Assembly: GCA_903813345.2 (NCBI GenBank)
Contig: CAIIXF020000007.1
Location: forward strand, 6,021,730-6,081,729
Reading direction: 5' to 3'
Source: Owenia fusiformis
Taxonomy: Eukaryota > Annelida > Polychaeta > Sabellida > Oweniidae
Length of the DNA: 60,000 nucleotides
In this document: positions 46,195-59,039 of the stretch, in pieces
Layout of the letters: each line of letters starts with the position of its first letter
Numbering within the stretch: position 1 is the stretch's first letter
Made by a program: the position numbers and the translations under genes
Notes under the pieces: model-generated
Database searches by the model: none
What the model saw: only the letters and a program-made list of their open reading frames with translations
Told to the model about the DNA's origin: nothing

Positions 46195-47656
46195 ATAATT
46201 CAGTAACATATTTGGACGTATTGAGAACGAGGTACAACTAATTGTCAACTGGCTTAAACTGATTAAGGACGTAATTGAACTGCTTGGATATGTTGTGTAG
46301 ACGAGACGAACGCACAATTTAACCCGATCTAAACTTGATACCAACGTACTGCAGACGGAATACAGACGAGATGAACGTATTAAAAACTGCTTATGAACGA
46401 ATTAACTAAAATAGCTATCACACCAGAACCAGTTGTCACTGCGTTCTTCAAAGCGTTGCCGAATCGGTTTAAAACTGTGTGCGAACTGAATGAACGTACC
46501 TACAACGTTCTACGGTCTGTTTACGAACTTCATGGACTTTCCCGGACGGGGAATGAGATTTAGAAATTTGAATCGATTCAAAATTTGATGGCGACCATAC
46601 CGTTCTGTTATCAGGTCATGATGATGACCTTCTAGACTAACCCCCCTATCACACCAAACTAGTTCTTACCCGTTCTTGCCAGTCCTACGAAAACGTCGTA
46701 AAACGGGCTCAATCTGGCTGTGGTCGGGAAATATGTCTGAAATAATTAGCTTCTTCGTTCTTAAACAGTCTTCAATACGTCCATCTCGTTCGCAGTTCGT
46801 TCAGGTCGCACCACGTCGGTGTGCAACGTCGTAGAACGCGTCCCTTTGTCTAGAAGGTCAACATGACCTGATTACAGAACGGTATGGTCGGCATCGAATT
46901 TTGAATCGATTCAAAATTCTAAAGTCGCATTCCCGTCTGAGAACGTTCATAAAGTTCGTAAATAGACCTTAGAAAGTTGCAGCTACGTTCATTCCGTTCG
47001 CACACAGTTTCAAACCAGTTTTGTAGAACGCAGTGGCAACTTGTTCGGTGTGATAGCTATATTTTTGCTAACTCATTCATAAGCAGTGTTAAATACGTTC
47101 TTAATCAGTTTAAACCCGTTTGCAATTAGTTCTACCTCGTTCTCAACACGTCCTCAGACAGTTTAACTCGTTGTTAAAGCGTCCCTAGTAGGATTGAAGT
47201 ACGACGGTTCCGTTCGTAGTACGTCCAGCTCGTCGTTAGTACGTTGTCACTCGTTCTAATTGTAGAACGTGACGACCACGAGAACATTTTGAGCATTGTC
47301 TAAGTTCTAGAGGACCTACCCGTTCGAGTACGTTCGATGAAGTTTGTAAATAGATCCCAAACGGTTCTTAGTAGGTCCAGTCCGTTCGTACACAGTTGAA
47401 GCCCGTTTTCGAGAACGTAGTGAGAACTAGTTTGGTGTGATAGTAGGGTAAGGAACGCGTTATACGACGTTGCACACCGACGTGGTGCGACCTGAACGAA
47501 CTGCGAATACGATGGACGTATTGAAGACTGTTTATGAACGAAGTAGCTAATTATCTTAGACATATTTCCCGACCACAGCCAGCTTGAGCCCGTTTTACGA
47601 CGTTTTCGTAGGACTGGCAAGAACGGGTAAGAACTAGTTTGGTGTGATAGGGGTAA
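46195..47656. mobile_element. CGTTC-rich foldback repeat complex, copy b
   Basis: Made of modules in alternating orientation. 46419-46640 is the inverse of about 46848-47065, and 47051-47454 is the inverse of copy a (8599-8990). TATCACACCAAACTAGTTCT termini appear at 46650 and, inverted, at about 47429-47450 and 47632-47653. No ORF with support; the 106-codon minus-strand ORF inside is repeat sequence. Confidence 0.8.
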
Positions 47657-47704
47657 AACATAAAATTGTATATCAGACCTTCCACGCCAGCATTATAGGA
47701 AAAC

Positions 47705-48260
47705 ATTAGAATTGGAATAATCTTCATACCTTGGTTGATTTGTGCAGTAATGCAGTGGAAGTCATATCCAAAGTGATATATTCACTCAATTCTTCGCGTG
47801 ACGGGTTGCTTTAACAATATGTCTACAATTATGATATCATCTCTGAACACAATGGCGTTGATCCTAGGAGCTCAGATCCATTGCCAAGTTCCAATGTACT
47901 GTATGGGCATTGATATTATTAAATTGCATGTGGATGCACAGTGTGCGTATCTGAATTCGATATGTCAATCCATCCTGTCCATCGCACATACTCTCTACTT
48001 CATCATATACCTGTATACGGGTATCATCAATTCACATTCATTGTTTCAATGTTTATCATCCATTAACAGCATTATTATACAGTGTACTAATAAATTTGAA
48101 GTATTCAATAATCCTCTTGCACATGAAATATATTATTTACTTACGATGAATATATATTATAAAATCTCATTTATTATCTCTTATTTATTGCAGACAAGTC
48201 AATAATATTTAATTAATGAGACATCATCCTGTAATCCCACAAGGTTCAACTCTGATAACA
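47705..48260. repeat. Diverged duplicated segment, partner 52340-52930
   Basis: TCTACAATTAT (47820 with 52450), ATTTATTGCAG and AGTCAATAA (48183 with 52838) and intervening blocks align in order. It contains a 135-codon plus-strand ORF (47798-48205) that the partner does not keep open, so I doubt it is coding. Confidence 0.5.
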
Positions 48261-49130
48261 ACAATGAATAACTTGCTTTAAAGTTCGTGCTTCAGGTAAT
48301 CAGACTCAGACATTGTTTTTCTAACAAACCGTCTTGAGAAATGTTTCATTGAGATTTTACTTCCATATTTTGAATAGTTTTCCTTAAATAAGCAACAGTT
48401 ATATGGACTGCATTGGACATACAGAGTAACACCGAATGCAATTATTTAATGATACTAGTACCTCATGTGAAGCATACTGAAATTAAACGTTTCATCTAAA
48501 AACAACATTTCAGTCTCTAGAATCGAATGTCAATTTCGTTTTATTACTTGTTTTTAACAAGAATTTGTACCTGTAAGTTCTAATGTAATTTGCGTACTCA
48601 ATTTTCTTAACAATACATCTTGAGCAACAAAATTAGGGGATTAATTGTAATTTTAAGTACAACTTTTGCTGTACCCTGAAAGTTCCACGATTTCTTTGTA
48701 CATAGACTGCCTACGGACATACAATCTTTCTGTCTATTATCCTCCATTCTTGTCTGAGCCATTCGTTCCTGAGTAACACTTTTACTCCAAAGAGGTATTT
48801 CTTAAAGACAAATGTGCGGATCCTTTCAAATTTGTACATGTCAAATTAACACTAGAAAAGAAGACACGGCTCCCCTTCCAATTAGAAAGTAAGAACAATG
48901 CCATACATCCAAATTATAGTTAAGTGACTCGTGGGAGCGTAGATAAGCTGCGCTGAATCTATTTGTGGTGGTCCAAACTAACGAACCGATGCTAATCAGA
49001 GACCCTATGTAGCTAATAGTAAAAGCATAATTCAGTATATTCTGTATGTATACATGTAAAGGTTTCATCTATTGTTACAAAAAACGACTGACTGATAATT
49101 AAACCAAGTAGTCCCTATATAAAGTCGGAC
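48261..49130. other. No gene recognised
   Basis: AT-rich interval between duplicated segments; no domain, RNA or repeat recognised. Confidence 0.4.
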
Positions 49131-49139
49131 AACATTAGT

Positions 49140-52100
49140 TGACAGAGGGAGAGACACAGGAAGTCCATACTCTTTACGTTTTATGTCAGCGGACTCTGAT
49201 CAAAGACGAGACTTGTTGTTCCGGACATCCTTTTCAGATCTTTCACAAAATACTATAATGATCGATTGGGAAAATCTTCAGTCGAAAATATGATATCTAA
49301 TTAATCAAATGCAACTATATTGGAGCTGGACATGTACACGGGATACTAGAGTATCCGCGTATATTGAGTATGACCGGTTCTAAGCTTACGAGTGTGACCG
49401 TATTTCTGTTCCTATAAACAGACGAGGTGAGTACTTGCTTTTTATGAACACTTTCGAACGTTTTCTTTTTCTCCTACTTGGTCAATGAATGATACTTGGT
49501 ATACTTATAATGCCAGGCATATCACAAGGGGCCTTAATCAAGAGAAAACGTATTAATATTAGATTGAAGCCGTAAAATCCTAGTTTCCAGCATCTTTGAT
49601 CAGTTTTTGTGTAACACAACGCAACTCCGAAGAGGATGACACATCTTATGTATAATATATAGCTAGATCTACGAATTAGTCATGAATATTTTAAATAATT
49701 TAGCCTGCTCTGTCCAAATATGATACATCTTTGAATTTTTGAGAATACGAATGTCACTGGTGCCCCATTATTGGAGAATACGATTGTGAAACAATCAGTG
49801 GGCCGTGTTACACTCGTTTCCATGACATTTCACAAGCGTATCCTCTGGGAAAAGATAAATCCTTCTCTTGCTCACTCTACGGGGGATCATATAAACTGAG
49901 ATTTGGATATCTTGTTCAGGTTAGCCATAAAAAGGTTTGGGATTTGTTTTTTTCTACTGTGATATTAATGATTTGGCTCTAAGGCGAGAAATCTGTACTT
50001 TCTGATTGATATTCCAATATGAACAGTTACATTGCTAAAATAGCTCATGTTTAACATTTTTTTGTTACATTACTATTAAATACAGCATAAACTATATTCA
50101 ACAAACACAATTTCAAAAAGGATAATATCGAAGTTAACCTTTATTTTCCATTTTTAAGCAGCTGTGCCTCTCATGACTTTCCAAAACAGGTCATATTCGT
50201 AGCCTAAGAACCGGTCATACTCAATATACGCGGATACTCTAGTTACCCGTGATGTAGTTTATTTTCTAGTGAACGCAGATGAGACGTCAGTCAATAGTCA
50301 TTTGCAAATTAATTTGTCTGTCTGTAAACCGTCTTGCAACATCCATTGTGAAATGTTAAACTGACAAACTTCTTCGATATAATATACTCCATCAAAGAAT
50401 GATAAAATAGTACAAAACCCAAGATATCAACACAAAAGCATTCTGATACTCATAGCATCTTTCTGTTTCACCTGAAACCTGAAAATCTCAGGGCTGAGAA
50501 GATTTGAGATGTCATGGTTTATCATGATGACGCAAAAGGACAATAGGCACATTTGAGCATGACTGGAAGACTTCGGAATTTCCAATATAAATTACAAATA
50601 AATACAGAAATTTCAAGGTGAATGAGTTGAGAGAAAAATTGAAGTGTAGACATGATAGTCACGGTAATATTGTGATTAAGTGTTTGCTATATAATACCAG
50701 TAAATTAATGTGACAGGACGATGTATTTTGATCAAACGCACTTGCATTAGATGTTTCATTCGGTACGATCATTCTCACTTTTTAAAATAAACGGCATCAA
50801 GAGGGTGATTTTATGACAAATCTGTCAAACTTGTCAATTTCAAATGATCGATCACGTCATTTTGATATCGTTTGAAATCCAAACTCATCGGTTTGATTGG
50901 TTTAGAATCACCCCTCTGAAGCTGCGGGTAACGTTTTGTGGCATGTCTTTGGATATAATCTTTATTTTATGCTTGACGCCTTATAGTAGCTAAATGTGTA
51001 CGATCAAATCGATCGCTAGCTTAACTATGTAAGCCCAAGTGCCAAAAACGGGAAAAGCGAAAAGGTATTGCAAAATAGCAAGAAAAAGAGACGCAACGCA
51101 ACGAGCATGACACGACATGCAGTATACCTAGACTAGCAACTTCAAAATGAGGTCAACGGAACAAAATATGTTGAGCATGATTGGTTGATTTTCCTATCAT
51201 TATCAGAAAGTCCAATTAACTCATTTTCCTTGAAATAAAATTTACACAGTCGGGAAATATCAATTTACGATACAACTGACTGAATTCGACCATACCATTC
51301 CACAGGGTCCATTTTTCTTCCAATATTGAACAAAGAAGCTACCTTAAACGTTATAAATAGAGTGCAACTTTTAATATAACATCTGAACATTGTTCCCCAA
51401 AGTAAAGTAACGTAGCTATATTGTTCAATGCACATGTGTACATGGATGACATAGAGAATAAACTAAGAGGCAGACTCAAAATGGCCGCTTCAACGGCGTT
51501 TTTGTTGCGAACACTACAGAGTAATAGACCTATAATTCCGTTTTAATCCCTCCAAAACTGTGTAACGCATCTTTTGTTGTGATACCCAATACCAATTACT
51601 CAAAAACTGAAAACAATTTATCACAGACACTGAATGGGTTTTATCAATTCTAACATTACTAATGAAATTATGATATATATCTTAATTACAGCTTGTTCTG
51701 CCGTTCACGACCACTGACCGATTCGGAGATAGTCAAAAACCAAACGTGTTGTATTGGAGAAGTGAAAAATTTGAAGGATCATTAGGGTTAGTTTTGTTTT
51801 CCTTACGCGTGTTATATCTTGTTATTTATCAAAGACTAAGTACCGGTTTTGAAAAATATCGCTAACATCTTTCAACACAATATGGACAAATATCAAATAA
51901 AGGCAAAACATGGAAATGGTACAAAAATAACTTCTGCTGGATTTAAACAAGACACGCGCTGTTGAATATCGCACTTGAAGAATAAGAATTTATTTCAGAT
52001 GATCTTCACTATAAGTCAAAAAACGTCAGTCTAAAGGGAGTAATACGTGGCAAAGAAATCAATCTTAATCAATTATTCAATCGGAATTCTACTCAAATTA

Positions 52101-53690
52101 GACTATTGTTGACTGATCACTCTGTTCAGTTGGTCTTTGTCATATTATTTCATCCATCATGGCTAGACGATTCTGATAAAATCTCGACAGTGTCAATCGG
52201 ACGCAAAGCAGACAATCAGACTGATGCAAAACACTATTATCGTATGGTTAAATGTAATGTTATGATATTGTAATTCAGACTTGCTTCGCACTGGCTCCGT
52301 TAATCACAAACATTACAAGATATTATATCCTAGCATAGTGCGATTTTAATTAAAAGAACCTTTTTACCTTGATTAATGCAGTAGATTTTTGCAAATAGCT
52401 TAGACTTCAGTCTTAGGTTGCAGTGGCCAGTGTCAATAGACTCGTATATCTACAATTATAGAATCTTATTCCGACATTCTCATAGCGTTAACGTTGACAA
52501 TTGCGGTTCCTGGTAACCAATGTCTTTAAGCTTCATCGTGAAAAAAACGTTTAGACTATTTCGAATATTGTCTACGATTCTAAAAATGTCTGGATCGACA
52601 ATCGAAGTTGACCGTGTGTTGTTTAATCCGGCCCTATATCCTTCGTACACATTGTCGATCTACATGTGCTAGAATCATCCTTGCTATCATCTTTATGCAA
52701 AACAAAAAGTCAAACAAAAGAAAATGAATCTCAACAAACGTACGGATATACTCTGTTGGTTGATTAACTATTGATCTCACTGTACATAAAAGTATTATTT
52801 ACTTACAATAAAAAATATTATGAAATCTTTAGACATGTTTATTGCAGGTTAGTCAATAAAAGTGTTGCTATTAATGTGTATTTAATGGCACAAATCCTCA
52901 TCACGCGGTAATAAATTCTGATGACTTGAACCATAAATTGCAGTTGTAACAGCATTGGTGTCTTATAATCCATTTCGTATTTGGGAAAAGTTGCAATTGA
53001 AATGTCGATTATTGCATTTATTTCTCACTCTTCTGTCAAAACTGTCTTCAATGGAAACCAGTCACAACGCATCAATTAACACCATTGCCCGCGTATATGG
53101 ATTATTTGTGCCACCTTAAATTTTTTACTTTTATGGGAATTACAATTAATTTCATTTATCGGGGAGATTCGTGTTTCGTTTTGTTAATTGTATTGATTTG
53201 TTAATTGTATTGATTTGTATTGATTTTAGAAAAAACAATTTCAGGACAAAAATGTCCAGCGGAAAATTATTATCGGCAGTGACTATTTTGTCCGAAGAAT
53301 TAAACATTTTATAAGATATTCAGAGGGTTCCGTGGACTATTTCCTTTGAGCGGAGATATGTATGTAGCAAGTTGTTCAGCAAGTCTAAACTGTTCCCGTC
53401 TATTTTTTGTAAATTATCAATCAATACAACCTGTAAGCGTAATGTTGAATTGGCAAGCTGATTTACAATGGAGATATCCAAGAGCTAAAAAGGTTCTGGG
53501 TCTAGAAATACCTAATCACACTATCATATCATAGTTTTAAGCACTCCAGGATACAATCACGCAATGTCAAACTGAGTTTCAAAGAAAACAATTATACACT
53601 GAGGGCTTCATTCATTTTACAATATTTTTAATGTCAATTTACACTTTGCGCAAATTCCCAATTAATTATTAGATGTTGAATTATTTGGCG
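49140..53690. repeat. Segmental duplication, copy 2
   Basis: Counterpart of 38630-44200, shorter and interrupted by the inverted-repeat element at 49339-50249, which is absent from copy 1. Confidence 0.75.
49339..50249. mobile_element. TIR element inserted in segmental duplication copy 2
   Basis: Left end CGGGATACTAGAGTATCCGC, followed by GTATATTGAGTATGACCGGTTC; right end is its inverse, GAACCGGTCATACTCAATAT and onward to CTAGTTACCCG. About 911 bp, no transposase ORF. The corresponding site in copy 1 (about 38827) is uninterrupted. Confidence 0.85.
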
Positions 53691-53921
53691 AGAGGATAAA
53701 GCTCTTGTCTTTTGATTTGGCTTCTTAATAATTATTTCCCTCATATGGTCTGTCATGTATTAAATCAGCAACCGGGACAATAAAAATAGAATATTGGTCT
53801 TTTTGGTTCTTCCAATAGATGGTGAAATTAAATCCGGTTATATAGATTTCAATTCCTCTGTGAAAAAAGCTGTTTCAGTTTTCATTTCCCTTCTTTCGAA
53901 TATAACCATCCTTGACTGCTT

Positions 53922-54949
53922 ACCCTATTATCACACCAAACTAGTTCTCACCACTTTCTCGAAAACTTTAGTGTATGTTACCCCCCCTCCTATCACACCA
54001 AACTAGTTCTCAACCGTTTTTCCAGTCCTACAAAAATGTCGTAAGACGGGCTAAATCTGACCCTTGGAAATATTTCTAAAATTATTAGCTATTTTCATTC
54101 ATAAACAGTCTTCAATACGTCAATCTCATTCGCAGTTCGTTCAGGTCGCATTATGTCGGTGTTCACATGTAAGTTCAATTGATATCCGATTGCACAACGT
54201 CGCGGTTACCCCCCTATCACACCAAACTAGTTCTTTCCCGTTCTTGCCAGTACTTCGTTCATAAACAGTCTTCAATACGTCCATCTCATTCGCAGATCGT
54301 CCAGGTCGCACCAGGACGGTGTGCAAAGTCGTATAACGCGTCCCTTAGTCTAGAAGGTCATCATGACCTGATTACAGAACGGTATGGTCGCCATCGAATT
54401 TTGAATCGATTCAAAATTCTAAAATCACCTTCCCGTCTGAGGACGTTCATGAAGTTCGTAAATAGACCTTAGAAAGTTGCAGCTACGTTAGTTCCGTTCG
54501 CACACAGTTTAAAACCAGTTTTGAAGAACGCAGTGGCAACTTGTTTGGTGTGATAGCTATATTTTTGCTAACTCGTTCAAAAGCAATATCTTAAATACGT
54601 TCTTGATCAGTTTAAACCCGTTGCAATTAGTTCTACCTCGTTCTCTATACGTCCTCAGACAGTTCAACTCGTTGTTAAACGTCCCTAGTAGGACTGAAGT
54701 ACGACGGTTCCGTTCGTAGTACGTCCAGCTCGTCGTTAGTACGTTGTCACTCGTTCTTATTGTAGAACGTATCGACCACGAGAACATTTTGAGCATGTTC
54801 TAAGTTCTAGAGGACCTACCCGTTCGAGTTCGTTCGATGAACTTTGTAAATAGACCCCAAACGGTTCTAAGTCCGCCCAGTCCGATCGTACACAGTTGAA
54901 GCCCGTTTTCGAGAACGTAGTGAAAACTAGTTTGGTGTGATAGTAGGGT
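53922..54949. mobile_element. CGTTC-rich foldback repeat complex, copy c
   Basis: Repeats the modular content of copy b, including GAATTTTGAATCGATTCAAA (54397), the TATAGCTATC-type junction near 54555, and the inverse of copy a at 54556-54949. Termini TATCACACCAAACTAGTTCT recur at 53930, 53991 and 54216. Confidence 0.8.
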
Positions 54950-56245
54950 TAGAACCGTTTGGGGTCTGTTTACAAACTTTATCAAACTACCCGAATGAGT
55001 AGGTCATCCAACTCTTAGCGCATGCTCAAAATCTTCTCGTGACGTTTCTGGTGACGTCACGTTCTGACAACTTACTTAAGATGACCTGGACTTAAGATGA
55101 CCTGGACGCACCGGGGACACAGTATATACGCACCGAACTGTCGTACTTCAATCCTACTAGTATGGTGTTTAAACTGCTTCTTTATTCAGTACATTAAATA
55201 TTCCATAAATACCAAATAAAACAAACAATTTACCAAACCTTTACCCAATCTATCGAATGTTTTTTTTTATTTTATCGAATGTAATAATCTATACAAATTA
55301 TATTCGCTAAAGAGTTTCACTTGTTCTTTCTGTTGGCATTCACATTTGATATTTATACATGTATTTGTGTGATGCAGCGAATCAATTTATTTTCCTTAAC
55401 GCACGTATAATTCAATTAATTATTTGTACATTCGGTGTTTAAATTATTTATATTCGGTAAATACCGAATGCCACGTTCGATAAATGTCGTTATTGTTCGA
55501 TACTTTACGAGACTTCAGTCACGTGATATATTTGAACGATGTTAATAGCTGCGCGGCCATTTTGCAAATCTCGAGGTCACGTGACAAAATATCAAACAAC
55601 ATCGAAAGTTATCGAATATTACTTTATTGGATTCGGTAAATAGCAAATTAGGTTTCGGTAAAATGCATTAACTATGTCATAGAAAAATAAACCATTCGGT
55701 AAATATAGGCAAACTTATTTCGGTAGGGTTCAAATAGAAATTCAGTATTGTGCATATAATGTGTTACTGTTATAAGGAATACCATAACAATTTACTCAAA
55801 AAACATATCATTTAGCGAATGAAATATGTAATTTAATGCATATAGTATTAAGTGATTGGCTATTTTGAAAACTTCATTTGCCGTAACAAACATATAAACG
55901 TTTTTACCGAATGGAAAAATGATTTAGCGAATATAAATATTTCATATATCGAATATATTTGAATTTAATGAATAAAGAAGCAAATATAATGCCATATACT
56001 AGGGACGTATTACGACTCTGTGCAGTCAGGCGTAAATTGCAGTCGTGAGTACACCGTTTGTAGCTTATGAATGAATTAACAAAAATAGCTATCACACTAA
56101 ACAAGTTGTCACTGCTTTCTTTAAAACATGCCAAACTGGTTTTAACTGTGTGTGAACTGGATGAACGTAGCTACAACGTTCTACGGTCTATTAACGAACT
56201 CCATGTACTTGCCCGGACGGGAAGGTGATTTAGAATTTTGAATCA
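54950..56245. mobile_element. CGTTC-rich foldback repeat, copy d (split by a nested insertion)
   Basis: 54950-55160 continues as in copy a (ACCGTTTGGGGTCT through TCGTACTTCAATCCTACTAG) and resumes at 55997 with TACTAGGGACG, running to about 56245. The intervening 836 bp are a different element. Confidence 0.75.
55161..55996. mobile_element. Nested AT-rich TIR element with 6-bp target duplication
   Basis: Left end TATGGTGTTTAAACTGCTTC followed by TTTATTCA; right end TGAATAAAGAAGCAAATATA followed by ATGCCATA, its imperfect inverse. Flanked by TACTAG at 55155-55160 and 55997-56002; copy a carries a single TACTAG (8857-8862). The interior is rich in CGGTAAAT and CGAATAT words, with no transposase. 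Confidence 0.88.
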
Positions 56246-56588
56246 AATTGTATGTCAAAATGCAGCATATTGATGCATAAAAAATTGAAAAAGCAGGGGG
56301 AGGGGTCGAAAATCAGGACAACATTTTTGAAAAACGTGTGAGTTTGTCAGGGTTTGCATCTTCGCTGTCTCAAAGTTGAAATTATTATATCATCTCTATG
56401 AGTGGTCTTCCCGGAGATAATGCATTGGCCTAACATGTATGTACCTGTTTAGATACTTAGAAAATAGCCAAAATCTAACATATTATGACTGTCAAAAATC
56501 TGTTGCGATACTTTCCCTCCTTCTTTACTGTAAAAATTAAATCATGTTGCTGAAATATTGTTTCAATGATTATAAAAATCAATAACAT

Positions 56589-56961
56589 CACTGGTGATCC
56601 GCTCGATTACGCTGGTTACCGAAATGATTTGTTTCGGTAACAAAATGTCGGAACGTCGAAGGTACGATTTTCTCTTTTTCTTATACCTCACTTAAGTTAC
56701 ATAAACGGAATGGGTTAAAAGTGCAGATCTTAACTGTTTTTCAAAATTCCGTTTATGTAACTTAAGTGGGGAATTAAATTGAGGATTCTGTTTTCCTAAG
56801 ACATATGATACTGATACACGTTTGTGATACAAATTTCGAGGGAATTCTGCCCACATCTCGTGAAATAAGGAAAAAAGAAAAATCGTACTTTCGACGTTCC
56901 GACATTTTGTTACCGAAAGGAGCCGTATCGGTAACCAGCGTAATCGAGCGGATCACCAGTG
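56589..56961. mobile_element. Inverted-repeat element containing a second palindrome
   Basis: Outer arms begin CACTGGTGATCCGCTCGATT and end AATCGAGCGGATCACCAGTG and extend about 94 bases each. Inside, CACTTAAGTTACATAAACGG (56689) pairs with CCGTTTATGTAACTTAAGTG (56749). No coding capacity. Confidence 0.88.
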
Positions 56962-57469
56962 TAACATACAGACTGTCAATTAATATGTTTTAGCTTCAAT
57001 ATATTCATGTACAAGTATTTAAAAACATTTTGTACTTTTCAGACGACAAATAAATTGGGCAATTCTTCAAAATGACAAATACGTCAAAGGCAATTCGAAC
57101 AAATAGAAACTTGCAATTTTATTCTACTCCATAGGGTTATTTAATTAACTTTTTACTAGTTTTCATCATTGAAGATCATTAGAGAATGACATAATATTCG
57201 TAAACTCTGTCTTATTTGTATGTGGAGCTACTAAAACACATGACAACTTTAGTTGAGGCTAATGTCTCAGAGACAAGAAAGAAAAACCTTCCATGATGGA
57301 ATTGTCAACTCAAGGTAAGAAATATCTAAGTCAGAATGTCTAGCTTCTAATGAATATACACATTTCAAATTCGTAAAACCTGACTCGAGAGGAATGTGCC
57401 TTGCATCACTCGTTGACTATAAGAATCCGTTTTTGAGGAAACGGAACTTACTATAACACTCTACCAGTA
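56962..57469. other. No gene recognised
   Basis: AT-rich, no feature seen. Confidence 0.4.
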
Positions 57470-58100
57470 CTACGTACATATGTGAAGCTCCAAGTGTTCT
57501 GGGCTACTCAAGTATTCCGACTCTTGCCGAAGTATTCTGACTTGGCCCAAGTATTCTGGGTTTACTTATTTTATCAAATACACTCGATACGGTGATTTTC
57601 AATTTCTAATATCAATTCTAGGATTCTACAGAGGTAACTGTTGAAATTAAGCTAATGAAACCACTTATAATGTGACTGCCTCGTGCACAAAAGGCTTTCC
57701 ATTTATTCATATAAACTAACAGGGTACCCATTGGGGAATGTAAAATCCCCGGTTGATCGACTTTTGCACCATTGGACACCCCTGAGCAATAGAATATTTA
57801 GACAGAATATATCAATATATTTAGGCTGGGTCTCAATTTCAGCATTTTTGGAAAATGGGCATTTTGATTTAAAAAAGGGTCCACATTTTTAAAAATGGGT
57901 CAAAACTTTCAACGAGCCAACATTTTAGAACTCTCTTTTTTCACCCTAGCATTTTTCCAGGAAAAAATTATTTTTTGAACCCTCTCTTGTGAATTATAAG
58001 ATGGGATAAACACTCGAAACACTTGGGTTGTCAGAACAGTTGGGCAAGAGTCAGAACACTTGGGTAGCCCAGAACAGTTGGGCTTCCACATACGTATCCA
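57470..58100. mobile_element. Foldback repeat with tandem CAAGTATTCTG words
   Basis: The left arm (57470-57560) has CAAGTGTTCTGGGCTACTCA and further AAGTATTCTG/AAGTATTCCG words; the right arm (about 58010-58100) is the inverse (CAGAACACTTGGGTAGCCCA). The interior (57561-58009) is non-coding as far as I can see. Confidence 0.75.
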
Positions 58101-58751
58101 AGCCACCTGTGGGAGTTTCCACACAATTCAAAAACATCTTTGAAAAATAATGTTGCAGCATATTTCATCCTTTGTGCTAGTTGATTTACGACATTTCCGG
58201 GACTGCCAGTTAATTCTACTCCTGTCATATTCGTTTACATTGAGTTAATCGTACTGACAATAAATCACAGTAAGAAAATAAGCACTGCTCCAATTGTTGA
58301 GTTACGTCAACCCTTGCAGCTAAAGGACGAACGGAGCAATTTGTTTCAATCACTTGCCTGTTTGCGCCAACTTGACGTGAGAATTAACAGAGATGTGTTC
58401 CCTTAATTGAGTATATGACTGGATTTTAAATCACATTCGGGGAACGATCATTGATTCGTGTCTAAATATCTCATTTGAATTAACGATCTTACTCCCGATG
58501 AATTTAAAAATAACGTTACGGAGATCATCCCGCGCACATGGGAGAAAACATTAAAGAGCATAGCTAATCATAAGAGAGTCGTGTCCCTAAACATCCCAAA
58601 CTTGATGATCGAATTCACAAACAGATTGAGTGAGTTACCAATATATGAACATACTATTGTTTGTCATATCCTTTCACCCCCCCCCCCCCCCCTGATGTAC
58701 CCCTCTTGTCCCCATCAATGCAATTTGATGGATTAAGATGTTAGACCACAT

Positions 58752-59035
58752 TCAGGCCTCCTAGTCTTCCGCTCACGCGGTCATCGGTTCCGACCTCGCT
58801 GACCACGTTCTTTGCACTCGGACAACGTTCTCACAACGTGAACAATCGCACGTTGAGTTCAAAACATCACTATCATTCGATGCGTGAGTGGAGAAATAAG
58901 TTCGGGAAAGAGGAACTAGTGGCTCACGACTAAAGAATCGGCATTCCCGTTGTGGGAACGGTGGGCGAATGGAACGAGGTCAGCGAGGTCGGAACTGAAC
59001 TGATGACCGCGTGAGTGGATGTCTAGGGGGCCTGA
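58752..59035. mobile_element. 284-bp MITE-like element
   Basis: Left TCAGGCCTCCTAGTCTTCCG with CTCACGCGGTCATC; right GATGACCGCGTGAGTGGATG with TCTAGGGGGCCTGA. The subterminal CCGACCTCGCTGACC is also inverted. No ORF. Confidence 0.85.
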
Positions 59036-59039
59036 TATT

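Noticed and set aside
47300-47620. 106-codon minus-strand ORF, with similar ORFs at 54141-54326, 54557-54796 and 54800-54985
   Set aside because: All fall in the CGTTC-rich foldback repeats; their similarity reflects repeat copies, and frames are broken between copies.
47798-48205. 135-codon ORF with a hydrophobic start
   Set aside because: The partner segment at 52340-52930 does not keep the frame, the composition is not convincing, and no domain is recognisable.
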